A DNA stretch of 64,000 nucleotides from an uncultured Bdellovibrionales bacterium (GCA_903926205.1 CAIYID010000031.1:62001-126000); one strand, 5' to 3'. Shown: positions 51,872 through 61,749, counted from the stretch's first letter. The notes: generated by a model from the letters alone, not told the origin. Made by a program: numbers and translations.

Positions 51872-52447
51872 TCAAAGCCAAGAGAACGTTTTTGTAATGT
51901 TATTACAATTAGACAGGGTGAGCTGATATTGTTTTTTTTCATCTGTACAAGTAAGAATCACCGCTGTTTTTTCTCTGAGAAAAACCACCTGTCGCATTTG
52001 TTTTAATTTTTTTGAATGATACAAATCAATGACATAACCTCGAGCATTTCCTTGAGAAAAAGATTTAGCTCCCAAAACATCAAATCCATAATAAGAATAA
52101 TCTCGAATCCATTTTTTCGCGTAAAACTCGACAGTTATCGGTGTGGCCAGAGTTTCTGTTTTTACTGCTAAAAACCCATTCGATATTGGGCTTTGAAAGC
52201 GAACTGAAATCTCTTTTCCTCGCTTGAAAGAAGCCTCCTCAGTTGAGTTTTGATTCGTGGCCGTGGCGGCTTGCAAGCCCCAGTTCGTTTGTCCTTTCGT
52301 CAGTCGAAAGCCTCGAAGGTTAAAATTGTAACCTTTACTTGGTGAAACAAGGTTCGAGCTCCCCATCCCTGGAATCGGACTGGCAAAACATTCCACTTTG
52401 GGAAAGAAAAAAATGATAAAAACTAAACGAAGCCATGAATATTTCAT
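51872..52447 (-). CDS. Secreted protein of unknown function
   Basis: A 191-residue protein with signal peptide MKYSWLRLVFIIFFFPKVEC, cut near CFA-SPI. The mature part has about eight predicted beta segments (GYNFNLRGFRL, GFLAVKTETL, YVIDLYHSKKL, QVVFLREKTAVILTC) and two late Cys (TC and NC) that may pair. It resembles no family I can name with confidence. ATG 52447 is chosen for the signal peptide; longer in-frame starts (52486, 52552) are possible. Divergent from the subtilase gene. Confidence 0.7.
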   Translation of the reverse strand: MKYSWLRLVFIIFFFPKVECFASPIPGMGSSNLVSPSKGYNFNLRGFRLTKGQTNWGLQAATATNQNSTEEASFKRGKEISVRFQSPISNGFLAVKTETLATPITVEFYAKKWIRDYSYYGFDVLGAKSFSQGNARGYVIDLYHSKKLKQMRQVVFLREKTAVILTCTDEKKQYQLTLSNCNNITKTFSWL

Positions 52448-52588
52448 ATGTTTTCTCGAACTGCTCTGATCCTTTTTTGAATTCATCCTATAATAAATGC
52501 AAATTACTCCATCTATAACGACGATTAATTGTACTTTCGCTGACAACATCAATTAAGGTCTCGCCTAGCCTATTTTGGGGGGAACAAT

Positions 52589-55500
52589 ATGAGTGTAAAG
52601 CATTTTTTGAAAAATACGTGCAAGAAAAATGTCTGGTCTAGTTTTGCTGTACTCGCGGCAATTCTTTTCTTAACCACCGGAATAACTGCTTGTTCTAAAA
52701 TAAGTATTCAAAATCAAAGAGTGCTACCTGGCACACTAGATACTGGGATTTTCAGTAATCGACCCCAAATGCAAGACAAGTCGATAATTCTTATTCAGTT
52801 TCAAAATCCTCCCTTGTTAAGTTCTGTTCAGATCGTCGATGGAAAAAAAGTTGTTGATCAAGACTTAAAAAAATCTATCTTGAGCGAGCAAGCCTTAGCG
52901 GAAGAAAGTCTTAAAAAATTGTCCTCTGATATTTTGATTTTGTATCGCTACAAAATGGTATTAAATGCTTTTGCTGTCATTGCTCCAAATGCTTTGTTAG
53001 ACCAGTTAAAAGGAATCGGTGGAGTTTCCTATGTCGAAGCAGAAGGATCCTTTGACCGCCCACGTTTGCTCGATGTCTCAGCGACCTCTTCGACTGCTGA
53101 TTTTTCTTCTGCTAATTCAGTGAAATTCATCGGAGCAGAAATTGTTCACCAGATGAAAGTGAAAGATAAAAATGGAAACGAAGTTCCTTTAGATGGAACC
53201 GGCATGAAAGTTGGTATCATTGATACTGGAGTGGACTATACTCATGCAATGTTTGGTGGGGCTGGAACTGAAGCGGCCTATAAATCGGTGGCGCCTTCTT
53301 CTCCCAATTTGAATTTTCCCACAGCAAAAGTGGTCGGCGGAATTGATTTGGCAGGGACCAGCTACAATTCCGGTTCAGCCAATTTAAAAAATCGCTTACC
53401 TCTTCCTGATACAAATCCTTTGGATGAGGCCGGACATGGCTCCCACGTTGCTGGGACTGTCGCAGGAAAAGGCGATGGTGTGAACACCTATGATGGCGTT
53501 GCCCCAGGAGCACAACTTTACGCAATTAAAGTTTTTGGAGCAACGGGCTCAACAGGTGATGCTGTTGTTATTGCTGGTCTTGAGTATGCTGCTGATCCAA
53601 CAGGATCGGATGATCCGTCTCAGCAGTTGGACGCCGTTAATTTATCTTTAGGTGGACCCTACGGTAGTCCTCATACGATGTACCAAATCGCAATTAGTAA
53701 TTTAACAAAAGCAGGCACCTTGGTGTTATGTGCCGCTGGCAATGAAAGCGCCGTTGATTACATAGTTGGCGCACCTAGTATCTCTGACGATGCTTTTTCA
53801 ATTGCCGCCTCCGTCGATAATGCTTCTCAAAACTGGCAATTCCCTGCCGTAAAATTTTCCTCTACAACAGGAGATATTGTGGCGTTAGGAATCGCTGCGC
53901 CAACAGCCAAGCCTTTAGCAGAAGTCGGCGATCTAAGCGGAGCCCTCGTTTATGTTGGGCTTGCGGACAAGGATTTCGATAGTGACACTAAAGCGAAGCT
54001 CAAAGGAAAAGTTGCTTTTATTGACCGTGGGGTTGTTTCTTTTTCAAACAAAATCTCTCGAGCTCAAGAGGCCGGTGCTTTAGGAGTTGTCGTCGCCAAC
54101 AATCAAACAGGTGACCCTTTTCAGATGGGTGGCGAAGGCTCTTTCAATATTCCTGCTGTGATGATTGCTCAAAGCATTGGTGATGTCCTTAAAGAGAAAA
54201 TGAAAACGAGCGACGTCATCATCCAATTTAACAGTCCTGAGAAAATTAGCAAAAAAGAACTCATCGATACCATTGCGAGTTTTTCCTCGAAAGGACCTCG
54301 CTCTCTAGACAGCCTGATTAAGCCAGAAATTTCTGCTCCAGGGCAAAGTGTTATCTCTGCACAAATGGGAAAAGGTAATTTAGGAGTTCAATTATCAGGA
54401 ACATCAATGGCCACGCCACATATGGCGGGAGTTATGACCTTACTTAAACAACTCCATCCTGATTTATCTGTCTCCGAATTAAAATCTCTCGCAATGTCGA
54501 CAGCAAAATCAATTTCCGATGCTAATGGAAAAGAATACCCCGTGAGCATCCAAGGTGCAGGACGAGTGCAAGTTGACAAGGCGGTTCTCGCTCAAGCCGT
54601 GACTCTGCCTTCAGCCTTATCATTGGGAGAACAAAATATTTCTTCGAAAAAAACAGTGCAGACGCAAGTAACGGTTAAAAATATTTCCGGAAAATTGATG
54701 ACCTTCACCCCTTCCTTTCGCGCTAGAACAAAAGCGATTAAAATGTTGTCGGCTAATCCACTGATCTTGGCCGGAGGTGACTCTGGAGTTATCTCCTTAC
54801 GATTTGTTCTTGATGGAACTCTTTCAACGGACCCTTCTGTTGAGTTGGATGGTTTTGTGACCTTAAAAACTGGTGATGCTGTTGATTTAACCTTGCCCGT
54901 TTTGGCCGTGATTAAAAAAATCTCCAATATCAAATCTGAACAATTGAATATTTATTCCTCAGCTGATGACTCGGCCGGAGCGGCCGTAGATCTTACTCTA
55001 AAAAACAGCGGTGCTAATACCGGTGATGTTATGATCTTCAATCTGTTGGGTTTTGATACACGAAAATCAAACCCTACACGTTCTAAAACAGTAGATACTT
55101 CTTGTAACTTGCAGGCCGCGGGATATCGAATTATCAAAAAAAGAGTGGAGAGTGGAGAAGAAAAATTCTTCTTACAAGTCGTCGCGAAACTCTATCAGCC
55201 TGAAGACACTTGGAATATGTGTGAAGTTTCAGTTCTGATTGATAAAGATGGCAAAGGGGTGCCGACTCAAGAATTGGCAGGGATTGCATTAGGTAATGTT
55301 CCAGGGCTTTCGGATCCAAAAACAGCCAATCAATTTTCAAGTGTGCTCTTTGATGCCGCTAAGGTACGTGATTTGCGCAAGGACTTTGAACTAATTTCTC
55401 AAGTTCCAGTGAAAGCTGGAGAGGAAGCCCCTAAGGAAAATTATCAACCTTCGGTGTTAGCAATGCACGATATGCTAGCAATCAATCACTCTACCGTTGC

Positions 55501-55840
55501 TATCGTTGAGGCCGCACTCGATGATTTGTCGGCGACAGCTTCCGGAGATCTTTCTATTCGCGTCGCTACAATTTCTGATAATGATTCTGTTCAATCAGAT
55601 GATTTCTTAGAGAAATCGCCAAGCCAATGGACAAAAATTTCCTTGCAAGAATCTAGTCAATCGTTCGTCGGTATGCCAGAAAAAATCACCCTGAACCCGG
55701 GGGAAGTAAAAGAACTTTCTCTGACAAAAGGGTTTGGATCTCAAGGATTACTCGTTTTGTATCCACAAAATGCAAACGTCTATTCAGATCTGATCACTGA
55801 TGGGCAGGCGGAGCTTGTAACTCCTGTATTTGGAAATTAG
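52589..55840 (+). CDS. Subtilisin-like serine protease, lipoprotein, with PA domain
   Basis: A 1083-residue S8 protease. The signal peptide has a lipobox (LTTGITAC, then SK), predicting a lipid anchor. Residues ~65-150 are an I9-type propeptide (SIILIQFQNPP, GGVSYVEAEG). The catalytic triad is Asp in GIIDTGVDYTHAMF, His in GHGSHVAGTVAG and Ser in LSGTSMATPHMAG. A PA insert (~450-550: KGKVAFIDRGVVSFSNKI) interrupts the catalytic domain. The C-terminal ~400 residues are beta-rich. A strong GGGGGGAA precedes the ATG. Large surface subtilases of this type suit prey protein digestion; inference. Confidence 0.92.
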   Translation: MSVKHFLKNTCKKNVWSSFAVLAAILFLTTGITACSKISIQNQRVLPGTLDTGIFSNRPQMQDKSIILIQFQNPPLLSSVQIVDGKKVVDQDLKKSILSEQALAEESLKKLSSDILILYRYKMVLNAFAVIAPNALLDQLKGIGGVSYVEAEGSFDRPRLLDVSATSSTADFSSANSVKFIGAEIVHQMKVKDKNGNEVPLDGTGMKVGIIDTGVDYTHAMFGGAGTEAAYKSVAPSSPNLNFPTAKVVGGIDLAGTSYNSGSANLKNRLPLPDTNPLDEAGHGSHVAGTVAGKGDGVNTYDGVAPGAQLYAIKVFGATGSTGDAVVIAGLEYAADPTGSDDPSQQLDAVNLSLGGPYGSPHTMYQIAISNLTKAGTLVLCAAGNESAVDYIVGAPSISDDAFSIAASVDNASQNWQFPAVKFSSTTGDIVALGIAAPTAKPLAEVGDLSGALVYVGLADKDFDSDTKAKLKGKVAFIDRGVVSFSNKISRAQEAGALGVVVANNQTGDPFQMGGEGSFNIPAVMIAQSIGDVLKEKMKTSDVIIQFNSPEKISKKELIDTIASFSSKGPRSLDSLIKPEISAPGQSVISAQMGKGNLGVQLSGTSMATPHMAGVMTLLKQLHPDLSVSELKSLAMSTAKSISDANGKEYPVSIQGAGRVQVDKAVLAQAVTLPSALSLGEQNISSKKTVQTQVTVKNISGKLMTFTPSFRARTKAIKMLSANPLILAGGDSGVISLRFVLDGTLSTDPSVELDGFVTLKTGDAVDLTLPVLAVIKKISNIKSEQLNIYSSADDSAGAAVDLTLKNSGANTGDVMIFNLLGFDTRKSNPTRSKTVDTSCNLQAAGYRIIKKRVESGEEKFFLQVVAKLYQPEDTWNMCEVSVLIDKDGKGVPTQELAGIALGNVPGLSDPKTANQFSSVLFDAAKVRDLRKDFELISQVPVKAGEEAPKENYQPSVLAMHDMLAINHSTVAIVEAALDDLSATASGDLSIRVATISDNDSVQSDDFLEKSPSQWTKISLQESSQSFVGMPEKITLNPGEVKELSLTKGFGSQGLLVLYPQNANVYSDLITDGQAELVTPVFGN

Positions 55841-57833
55841 TGGACGGAAAACACTGACCCAGGTCCGCCGGAACTGGGTACAAATAAATTTGGCGCGTAC
55901 CATGATCCACTAGGGTGATCGACACCAATGATTTGGCTGGATTCACGCTTGGGTACCATAGATCTGCATTCGTCGATGCTAGTGGTATTAAGCAATCAAA
56001 GCGTAAATCTAATAAATAAACTGAATCCAAACGATCTTGTTGCAGCTTTCCGGAAATCAGCAAGGTTTCTCGATCTGCATCCCACCAACTTAAATCATGA
56101 ACTGTACTAAATGGAATGAGATGAGCTCTCGTCTTTTCGGCTCCCTTTTTCTCTTTCAAAACAACAGGCTGAAGCGGATCTTCCTCTAGCCACACGGTCA
56201 GTTGACGCTGATTTTGCAGTGCAAAGATCAATTCTTTATCCTTGCTCTGAGCAATGATCTTGGGCGAGCCGCCCTTCAGATCAACCACTCCAATTTGATG
56301 GTCCTCGGGTTGGTTCAGAGAAAATATAAAATGTGACTCTCCATCGAAATCCAGTGAAGTAAAAACTTGATTTAGCTTTGTAAGCTTTTCGATAGGTAGC
56401 CCATGCGGGTCGCTGACAAATAAATCATTTGTCGCATTGGAATTTTTTTTAGTTGCATAAAAAAGCTGAGGTCTTTCTTTACTTGCGTCAGTCGTGGAAA
56501 CATAAGCAATTTTCTGCTCCTGATGAATAAAAAGCGGTAAATCTGCGTTACCATCTGAATAGGTCAAGCGACGCTCTTTAGACTCACTTAAGGACCAAGT
56601 AAAAATTTGCTGATTTTTTTGAGAACCACGTCCTTTAGACACATAAATTAAGGACAAACCATCACTAGAAAAACGACTGTGAAAATTTTCACCATTAGAG
56701 GTTAGTCGCGTTCCAAATTGAATCTCCTGAGGGGGTGCCGGTTTTGTCGCAGAGTTGATGGGCTTTACCTCTTTTGCTTTTTCTGTACTTGTGCAGGCCA
56801 CTAAATGACACACCAAAATCAAGACAGAGCTGAGTGCTAAAGCTTTTTGAATCAAAGAAGATGGACTTTTTTTACGTAGTTGGTTCAAAGGAATCCACAC
56901 AAATGATTGAATCGTTTTTTGTTTTTCCTTTGTTTTTGTTTTACAAATAAAAATTTGATGGTGCGTAATTGAATGAGTTCCTTCAAATTTTTTTGGCTTT
57001 TTATCAGATTTTTTTGCAAAACCAGGAAAAATCAATTGGCCTTTTAAAAATGGGGCATAGTTATTTTCTACCAAAGCCAGTTTTTCGTTTTTTAAAATAA
57101 CTTGTGGTTCCCAAATCCAAAATTCAGTGGTTCGTTTTGGCTTTGTCAGTGGTAATTTTTCAACTTGATACTTTTGTTTAGCCTGGCATTGTGAAACCCA
57201 GGGACAACGAAAACAATGGGGCTTCGCCGGAGTACAAAGGGTTGCGCCTAGCTCCATCATCGCCTGATTAAGAATTTCCGAAGGTCCCCATTGGCAGAGC
57301 TGATCGGAAATGTCTTGCAACCTTTGGCGCGGACCTGATTTCCACCAATGAATTTTCATATTTCCAAGACGCGTAAGAATGCGAATGACATTGCCATCGA
57401 GCACGCCCACTTTTTCTCCAAAAGCCAAGCTGGACACGGCTCGCGAAGTATAAGGACCAAAGCCAGGAAGTTTAATGAGCTCCTCAGCTTTTTTTGGAAA
57501 ACCTTGTTTCGCTAAAATTTGAGAAGATTTATGCAAATTTTTAGCCCGCGAATAATAACCCAAACCTGACCAGGCCTCGAGCACCTCTTCAAGATTGGCC
57601 ATTGCCAAATCTTTCACCGTCGGAAACTTCTGAAGAAAGCGTTCGTAAAATGGGACCACCGCTTGCACCGTGGTCTGCTGAAGCATCACCTCACTGATCC
57701 AGATAAGATAGGGATTGCGACTCGCTCGCCATGGGAGAATGCGTTGATTTTCTAAATACCATTCTTTGAGAGACTCGGCGAGTCCCTCGAAATTCATGTT
57801 GCCGTCTGCTTCATCAGTTGGTTTGATCTTCAT
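55794..57833 (-). CDS. mutY: MutY adenine glycosylase fused in frame to a lipoprotein beta-propeller
   Basis: A 679-residue open frame. Residues 1-~330 are a full MutY: SEVMLQQTTVQAV with the catalytic Glu, LPGFGPYTSRAV helix-hairpin-helix, LDGNVIRILTR with the catalytic Asp, the Fe-S cysteines C200-x6-C207-x2-C210-x5-C216 and a Nudix-like C-domain ending SSLIQKAL. Directly in frame comes a signal and lipobox (ALSSVLILVCHLVAC, Cys347, then TST) and a TolB-like propeller (~370-679: SRFSSDGLSLIYVSKG, SYSDG-type repeats). A TTG at 56855 (codon 327) could start the lipoprotein separately. It overlaps the subtilase 3' end by 47 bp. Confidence 0.85.
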   Translation of the reverse strand: MKIKPTDEADGNMNFEGLAESLKEWYLENQRILPWRASRNPYLIWISEVMLQQTTVQAVVPFYERFLQKFPTVKDLAMANLEEVLEAWSGLGYYSRAKNLHKSSQILAKQGFPKKAEELIKLPGFGPYTSRAVSSLAFGEKVGVLDGNVIRILTRLGNMKIHWWKSGPRQRLQDISDQLCQWGPSEILNQAMMELGATLCTPAKPHCFRCPWVSQCQAKQKYQVEKLPLTKPKRTTEFWIWEPQVILKNEKLALVENNYAPFLKGQLIFPGFAKKSDKKPKKFEGTHSITHHQIFICKTKTKEKQKTIQSFVWIPLNQLRKKSPSSLIQKALALSSVLILVCHLVACTSTEKAKEVKPINSATKPAPPQEIQFGTRLTSNGENFHSRFSSDGLSLIYVSKGRGSQKNQQIFTWSLSESKERRLTYSDGNADLPLFIHQEQKIAYVSTTDASKERPQLFYATKKNSNATNDLFVSDPHGLPIEKLTKLNQVFTSLDFDGESHFIFSLNQPEDHQIGVVDLKGGSPKIIAQSKDKELIFALQNQRQLTVWLEEDPLQPVVLKEKKGAEKTRAHLIPFSTVHDLSWWDADRETLLISGKLQQDRLDSVYLLDLRFDCLIPLASTNADLWYPSVNPAKSLVSITLVDHGTRQIYLYPVPADLGQCFPSTNFQIQELQAPPAHQ

Positions 57834-57863
57834 AGATTGGTCATCAATGTATCGGGGGACGAT

Positions 57864-58796
57864 ATGGAATACAAGCCTTTGAGTGGTCGGGAATTTCCGA
57901 GATATTCAGCAATTAAAACTTTTTTTCGCCTTCCAATTTCCGAGATCAAAGCTGATTTTGATGTGGCCTTATTTGGAGCGCCTTTTGACGGGGGAACTTC
58001 TTATCGTCCCGGCGCGCGCTTTGCGGCAACAAAAGTGCGAGAGGCTTCCTCATTAGGCAGAGGTTTTCATATGACGCGCGCTCTTCAAGTCTTTGAAAAA
58101 CTAAAGGTCGCCGATATCGGCGATTGTCCCACTGTGCCGATTAGTCTTAGTCAGACTTACAGTAAAATTGAGTCGTTCACGTCTCTGCTTTTAAAAAAGA
58201 AAAAAAGATTTATTGCTTGTGGTGGTGATCATTCAATCACATTGCCAATTTTACGAGCATTAAAAAAACATCACAAAACTAAAATGGCCTTTATTCATTT
58301 TGATGCTCATTTAGACACTTATCCTGCGGCCTGGGGATGTGAATTTCATCATGGTTCATTTGCTCGGCATGCTGTGGAAGAGGGACTTGTTGATCCTAAA
58401 AAAATGATACAAATCGGAATTCGTGGCCCCTTGGCTGCTGGAGAAGATTTAGATTTTATTAAAAAACATAAAATTCGAGTAGCCACTGTTGATGAAGTTC
58501 GCAAAACTAACTTGCAAGATTTTTTGAAATCTTTACCCACGTTTGATGAAACGCCCACTTACCTTAGCTTTGATGTGGATTGTTTGGATCCGGCATATGC
58601 TCCAGGCACCGGAACTCCCGTGATCGGAGGACTAACAAGCTATGAAACTCAGCGAATCCTGCGAGCCTTAAAAGTTAAAAATTTGGTTGGAGGAGATTTA
58701 GTAGAAATTTCTCCACCTTATGATCACGCCGACATTACATCACTCGTTGGTGTTGATGTGATGTTTGAAATGCTATGTATGATGTCACGGTACTAG
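57864..58796 (+). CDS. speB: Agmatinase / ureohydrolase-family enzyme
   Basis: A 310-residue arginase-superfamily enzyme with the Mn-binding motifs GGDHSITLP, FDAHLDTY and SFDVDCLDPAYAPGTGTP, and GGLTSYE. The GTGTPVIGG form and length favour agmatinase (agmatine to putrescine plus urea), though proclavaminate-type or guanidinobutyrase activity is possible. ATG 57864 has CGGGGGA 4 nt upstream. It is 30 bp from the divergent mutY start. A strong terminator follows. Confidence 0.85.
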   Translation: MEYKPLSGREFPRYSAIKTFFRLPISEIKADFDVALFGAPFDGGTSYRPGARFAATKVREASSLGRGFHMTRALQVFEKLKVADIGDCPTVPISLSQTYSKIESFTSLLLKKKKRFIACGGDHSITLPILRALKKHHKTKMAFIHFDAHLDTYPAAWGCEFHHGSFARHAVEEGLVDPKKMIQIGIRGPLAAGEDLDFIKKHKIRVATVDEVRKTNLQDFLKSLPTFDETPTYLSFDVDCLDPAYAPGTGTPVIGGLTSYETQRILRALKVKNLVGGDLVEISPPYDHADITSLVGVDVMFEMLCMMSRY

Positions 58797-58813
58797 TTCG
58801 GAATTGAAGGCTC

Positions 58814-58842
58814 GGCCTGTTGATATCAACCGGCCTTTTTTT
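58814..58842 (+). terminator. Rho-independent terminator after agmatinase gene
   Basis: GGCC-T-GTTGAT / ATCAAC-C-GGCC stem (58814-58835) followed by TTTTTTT. The stop codon of the convergent cNMP gene lies inside the stem. Confidence 0.8.
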
Positions 58843-60007
58843 CCAGCGCTTGAGACTCCAATTTAGCGCCACACTCTTGGCAAAATTTTGCTGCCTCTAA
58901 TACGGTGGCACTACAACTCGGACACGAAGGACCAGAACTTTTTTTCTTGGCCTCAACTTCAACTTCGTTCAGATCAACAAATCCTTTTTCGTTCCATTTA
59001 TCAATCTCTCGGATAATTTGCCAAATTTTATGTGTATTTCTCCACTCTCGCACTTCGAAGCTCAAGGTTACGTTACCGTCTGATTTGGGCAATCTTTTTG
59101 CAAAAAGCCCTTTGTTTTCCAAAGCAGTAAAGTGTCCTGCGTTCAAATTAATACCCACTTCTGTTTTGAAAAACTCAATAGCTTTTGGAAAATCAATAGA
59201 GACCACACCAAAACGATCAATCGCTAGAGGCTCTGCTAATTTTAGGAATGTTGTCAGTAAAATATAGGAGGGCTCGCTAAATTTTAAAATTGGTGAGGAG
59301 GTTGTCCCTTTAAAAAAGTAGTATTGGTAAAATTCAAAAAATATTTCAATCACTTGTAAATCGAAAAAATGAATTTTTTGGATTTCATCTAAACCTTCTG
59401 GATCATCAATGGGTTTTCCCATTTCGTAGTTCACTAGCTTTAATTTTTTTAGTAAGTTTGTTGCTTGCTCAATTCGACGAGGAGATTCTCCAAATATTCG
59501 CTGGCAATATTGTTTAAATTGCACCCAATCCATCGTCAAAATTTGAGGGGTTTTTTTGTCCTCATTTTTTGCTTTTTTTAATGCCGTATGGAAAATTGCA
59601 CCAAATACTTTAGGCACTTGATCTTCTGGACATGGAGAAGAATCTTTTTCCATTCGTGAGTTTTTAACATCATTCAAAGCCGTTTTTAATCGGTCCGATA
59701 AGGATTTAATTAACACCTTTAAAAACTGTGGAGCCGCATCAACTTGCGCCCTAGCAATATCAATAGGAATTTCCATATATTTAACTTCGCCAGAGGCCAT
59801 GAGCGAAAGACTGTGAGAAACCACTCCAAGAAAAGCCTGTTCACCCAATACTTGCGCGGGTCCCATGGGAAAAATATCAATATTTTTTTTAGAACGAGCC
59901 ATGCAAAGACTTGAGGCACCACTTTGTAAAAGAATAATTGAAGTGATTTTCTCTCCCTCTTTGAAGATAAATTCGCCTCGTCTCGCTGATTTAACATTGT
60001 TAGACAT
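58826..60007 (-). CDS. cNMP-binding protein with C-terminal zinc ribbon
   Basis: About 393 residues. Residues ~5-115 form a Crp-type cyclic-nucleotide domain (GEFIFKEGEKITSIILLQSG, GEQAFLGVVSHS). A long helical middle (~125-340) includes winged-helix-like pieces (DWVQFKQYCQRIFGESPRRIEQATNLL). The end is a zinc ribbon CPSCSATVLEAAKFCQECG with two CxxC. ATG 60007 has GAGGG 5 nt upstream; an ATG 13 codons earlier (60046) is in frame. Third non-CRP cNMP protein in this window. Confidence 0.82.
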   Translation of the reverse strand: MSNNVKSARRGEFIFKEGEKITSIILLQSGASSLCMARSKKNIDIFPMGPAQVLGEQAFLGVVSHSLSLMASGEVKYMEIPIDIARAQVDAAPQFLKVLIKSLSDRLKTALNDVKNSRMEKDSSPCPEDQVPKVFGAIFHTALKKAKNEDKKTPQILTMDWVQFKQYCQRIFGESPRRIEQATNLLKKLKLVNYEMGKPIDDPEGLDEIQKIHFFDLQVIEIFFEFYQYYFFKGTTSSPILKFSEPSYILLTTFLKLAEPLAIDRFGVVSIDFPKAIEFFKTEVGINLNAGHFTALENKGLFAKRLPKSDGNVTLSFEVREWRNTHKIWQIIREIDKWNEKGFVDLNEVEVEAKKKSSGPSCPSCSATVLEAAKFCQECGAKLESQALEKKAG

Positions 60008-60189
60008 TCCTGCCCTCAAGTCTTTCCGTCGCATTTTGATCGGCAAAATAATTTAATTTCTTAATATGAATTTTAGTTATTCCTTGTGTGACAACATGCA
60101 AAGACAGCATCTCTTTAACAAAAAGCATCTCTTTTTAGAAAAAAGACTAGACCAAAGTCAGAAAAAAATCCTGAGCTAGGCTGCGACAC

Positions 60190-60768
60190 TCAAAAGCCTA
60201 GAAGAAAAATCCCAAAAATAAATTCGTTCCTAGTAAATGTAATGCCAATGGAATCTGAAACCTGCTGCTCTGACTGAGAAAGAAGTCGAAATGTTTCTAC
60301 TTGAAAATCTTGTTCTGAATTATTGCTCGCAGCTGAAACCAAAAGCCACTGGCCAAGATTTAGCTCTGTAATAACTTTAGGCTGTCCTTGCCCCCTCAGC
60401 GCTTTATAGGCTGACTCTTTAGCTACCCATAATTGTGCAGCGGAAGGTGCCTCTTGAAATTCAGTTGAATTGAAAGAAATTCTTTTTGCTATCTGATTGC
60501 TCACGCGAGCTTTAATTTCTACGTCAAATCCAATTTGCTTATTCTTCGAAGTGCTTGTCACAAAACCACCCAGGCCTATTGTGTGTGAAATGGAATACGT
60601 AAAAGAGGCCGGCTCTGTCCTCGTTTTTTGTGACTCGAGGGCTTGATGAATTTTTTCTCGATGATCTGAATTTTGACTACCCCACTCTTGACTCAAAAAA
60701 AAAGAAACTGACTTTTCATTGAGGGCTTGCCCTATAAGTTGAATGAGCTGAGCCGAAAGCATCTCCAT
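60190..60768 (-). CDS. 4'-phosphopantetheinyl transferase
   Basis: A 192-residue protein with the PPTase core: SISHTIGLGGFV, IGFDVEIKAR (Mg-binding GxDxE) and WVAKESAYKAL (WxxKEAxxK). It moves phosphopantetheine from CoA to carrier proteins. The size is between AcpS (~125) and Sfp (~220); the order resembles Sfp-type. It starts 3 bp after nadA ends, so it is last in the dnaX-nadA operon. It likely activates acyl carrier protein. Confidence 0.85.
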   Translation of the reverse strand: MEMLSAQLIQLIGQALNEKSVSFFLSQEWGSQNSDHREKIHQALESQKTRTEPASFTYSISHTIGLGGFVTSTSKNKQIGFDVEIKARVSNQIAKRISFNSTEFQEAPSAAQLWVAKESAYKALRGQGQPKVITELNLGQWLLVSAASNNSEQDFQVETFRLLSQSEQQVSDSIGITFTRNEFIFGIFLLGF

Positions 60769-60771
60769 GAT

Positions 60772-61749
60772 TTAACTCAAAAACTGCGAAGGCCAATTGG
60801 CTGGCTTACCGCTGGCGATATTCATCATGCGATCAAGAGATATTTGTGCTTTCATTCGCAAACTTTCATTCATTTGAATCTCTGGTTTTAAACTGATCAA
60901 AGCCTGCTTCACTTTTTTCAAAGTATTAAGCTTCATATAAGGGCAATTATTACAGCCGCAGCTTCCATCCGCTTCCGGTGCTTGAATAAGTTCTGCTTCC
61001 GGGCGCATTTTTTTCATTTGATGAAAAATCCCAGGCTCTGTTGCAACAATAAACTTTTTTGCAGAATTATTTTTCACTTGATCGAGCAAATGAGAAGTCG
61101 ATCCAATCACGCTCGCGTACTGTAAAACGTCTTGGTCACACTCTGGATGAGCAATCACGATTGCATCAGGATTTTTATTAATAAGTTCATAAAGTTTTTT
61201 AGCAGAAAATAAAACATGCACTTCGCAACTTCCAGGCCAAAGCTCAAAAGGACGTTGAAGTTTTTTAGAAAGAAATGACCCCAAATTTTTATCGGGACCA
61301 AAAAGAATGGGTCGATCGGCCGGAATGGCTTCGACAATTTGTTGGGCATTCGAAGAGGTGACAATCACATCAGAAATTGATTTCACTTGCGCTGAGGAAT
61401 TAATGTAAGTGACGGCAATGCCTGTGAGATATTTTTTTCGCCACTCTAAATATTTTTCATAAGGAGCGCCATTCACCAGAGAGCAACCTGCATTAAGATC
61501 TGGTACAATTACTTTTTTACTAGGATTTAAAATTTTCACAGACTCTGCCATGAACACAACACCGGCAAGAAGAATCACTTCGCTCGTGGATTTTTGCCCC
61601 ATTTGAGCCAGATAAAAACTGTCTCCTACATGATCAGCAATATCTTGAATATCGCCATCTTCATAATAGTGAGCCAAAATGACGGCGTTTTTTTCTTTTT
61701 TCAATTTTTGAATATCTGCTGCTAGATCATAACTCACGGAAACACCCAT
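60772..61749 (-). CDS. nadA: Quinolinate synthase A
   Basis: A 325-residue Fe-S enzyme: VILAHYYEDGDIQDIADHVGDS, PDLNAGCSLV (first Cys), SSAQVKSISDVIVTSSNA, HPECDQDV, GSTSHLL, ATEPGIFHQMKK and CGCNNCPYMKLNTL (cluster Cys). It makes quinolinate for NAD synthesis. NadB and NadC are not in the window. It is separated from mglA by 92 bp that hold an imperfect direct repeat. GTAGAGG abuts the ATG. Confidence 0.95.
   Translation of the reverse strand: MGVSVSYDLAADIQKLKKEKNAVILAHYYEDGDIQDIADHVGDSFYLAQMGQKSTSEVILLAGVVFMAESVKILNPSKKVIVPDLNAGCSLVNGAPYEKYLEWRKKYLTGIAVTYINSSAQVKSISDVIVTSSNAQQIVEAIPADRPILFGPDKNLGSFLSKKLQRPFELWPGSCEVHVLFSAKKLYELINKNPDAIVIAHPECDQDVLQYASVIGSTSHLLDQVKNNSAKKFIVATEPGIFHQMKKMRPEAELIQAPEADGSCGCNNCPYMKLNTLKKVKQALISLKPEIQMNESLRMKAQISLDRMMNIASGKPANWPSQFLS

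Noticed and set aside
60100-60160. Direct repeat AGCATCTCTTT downstream of the PPTase gene
   Set aside because: Two 11-bp copies in A/T-rich DNA about 20 bp apart; no symmetry or link to a start. A weak GACT/AGTC stem with a T run nearby could be a terminator but is too short.
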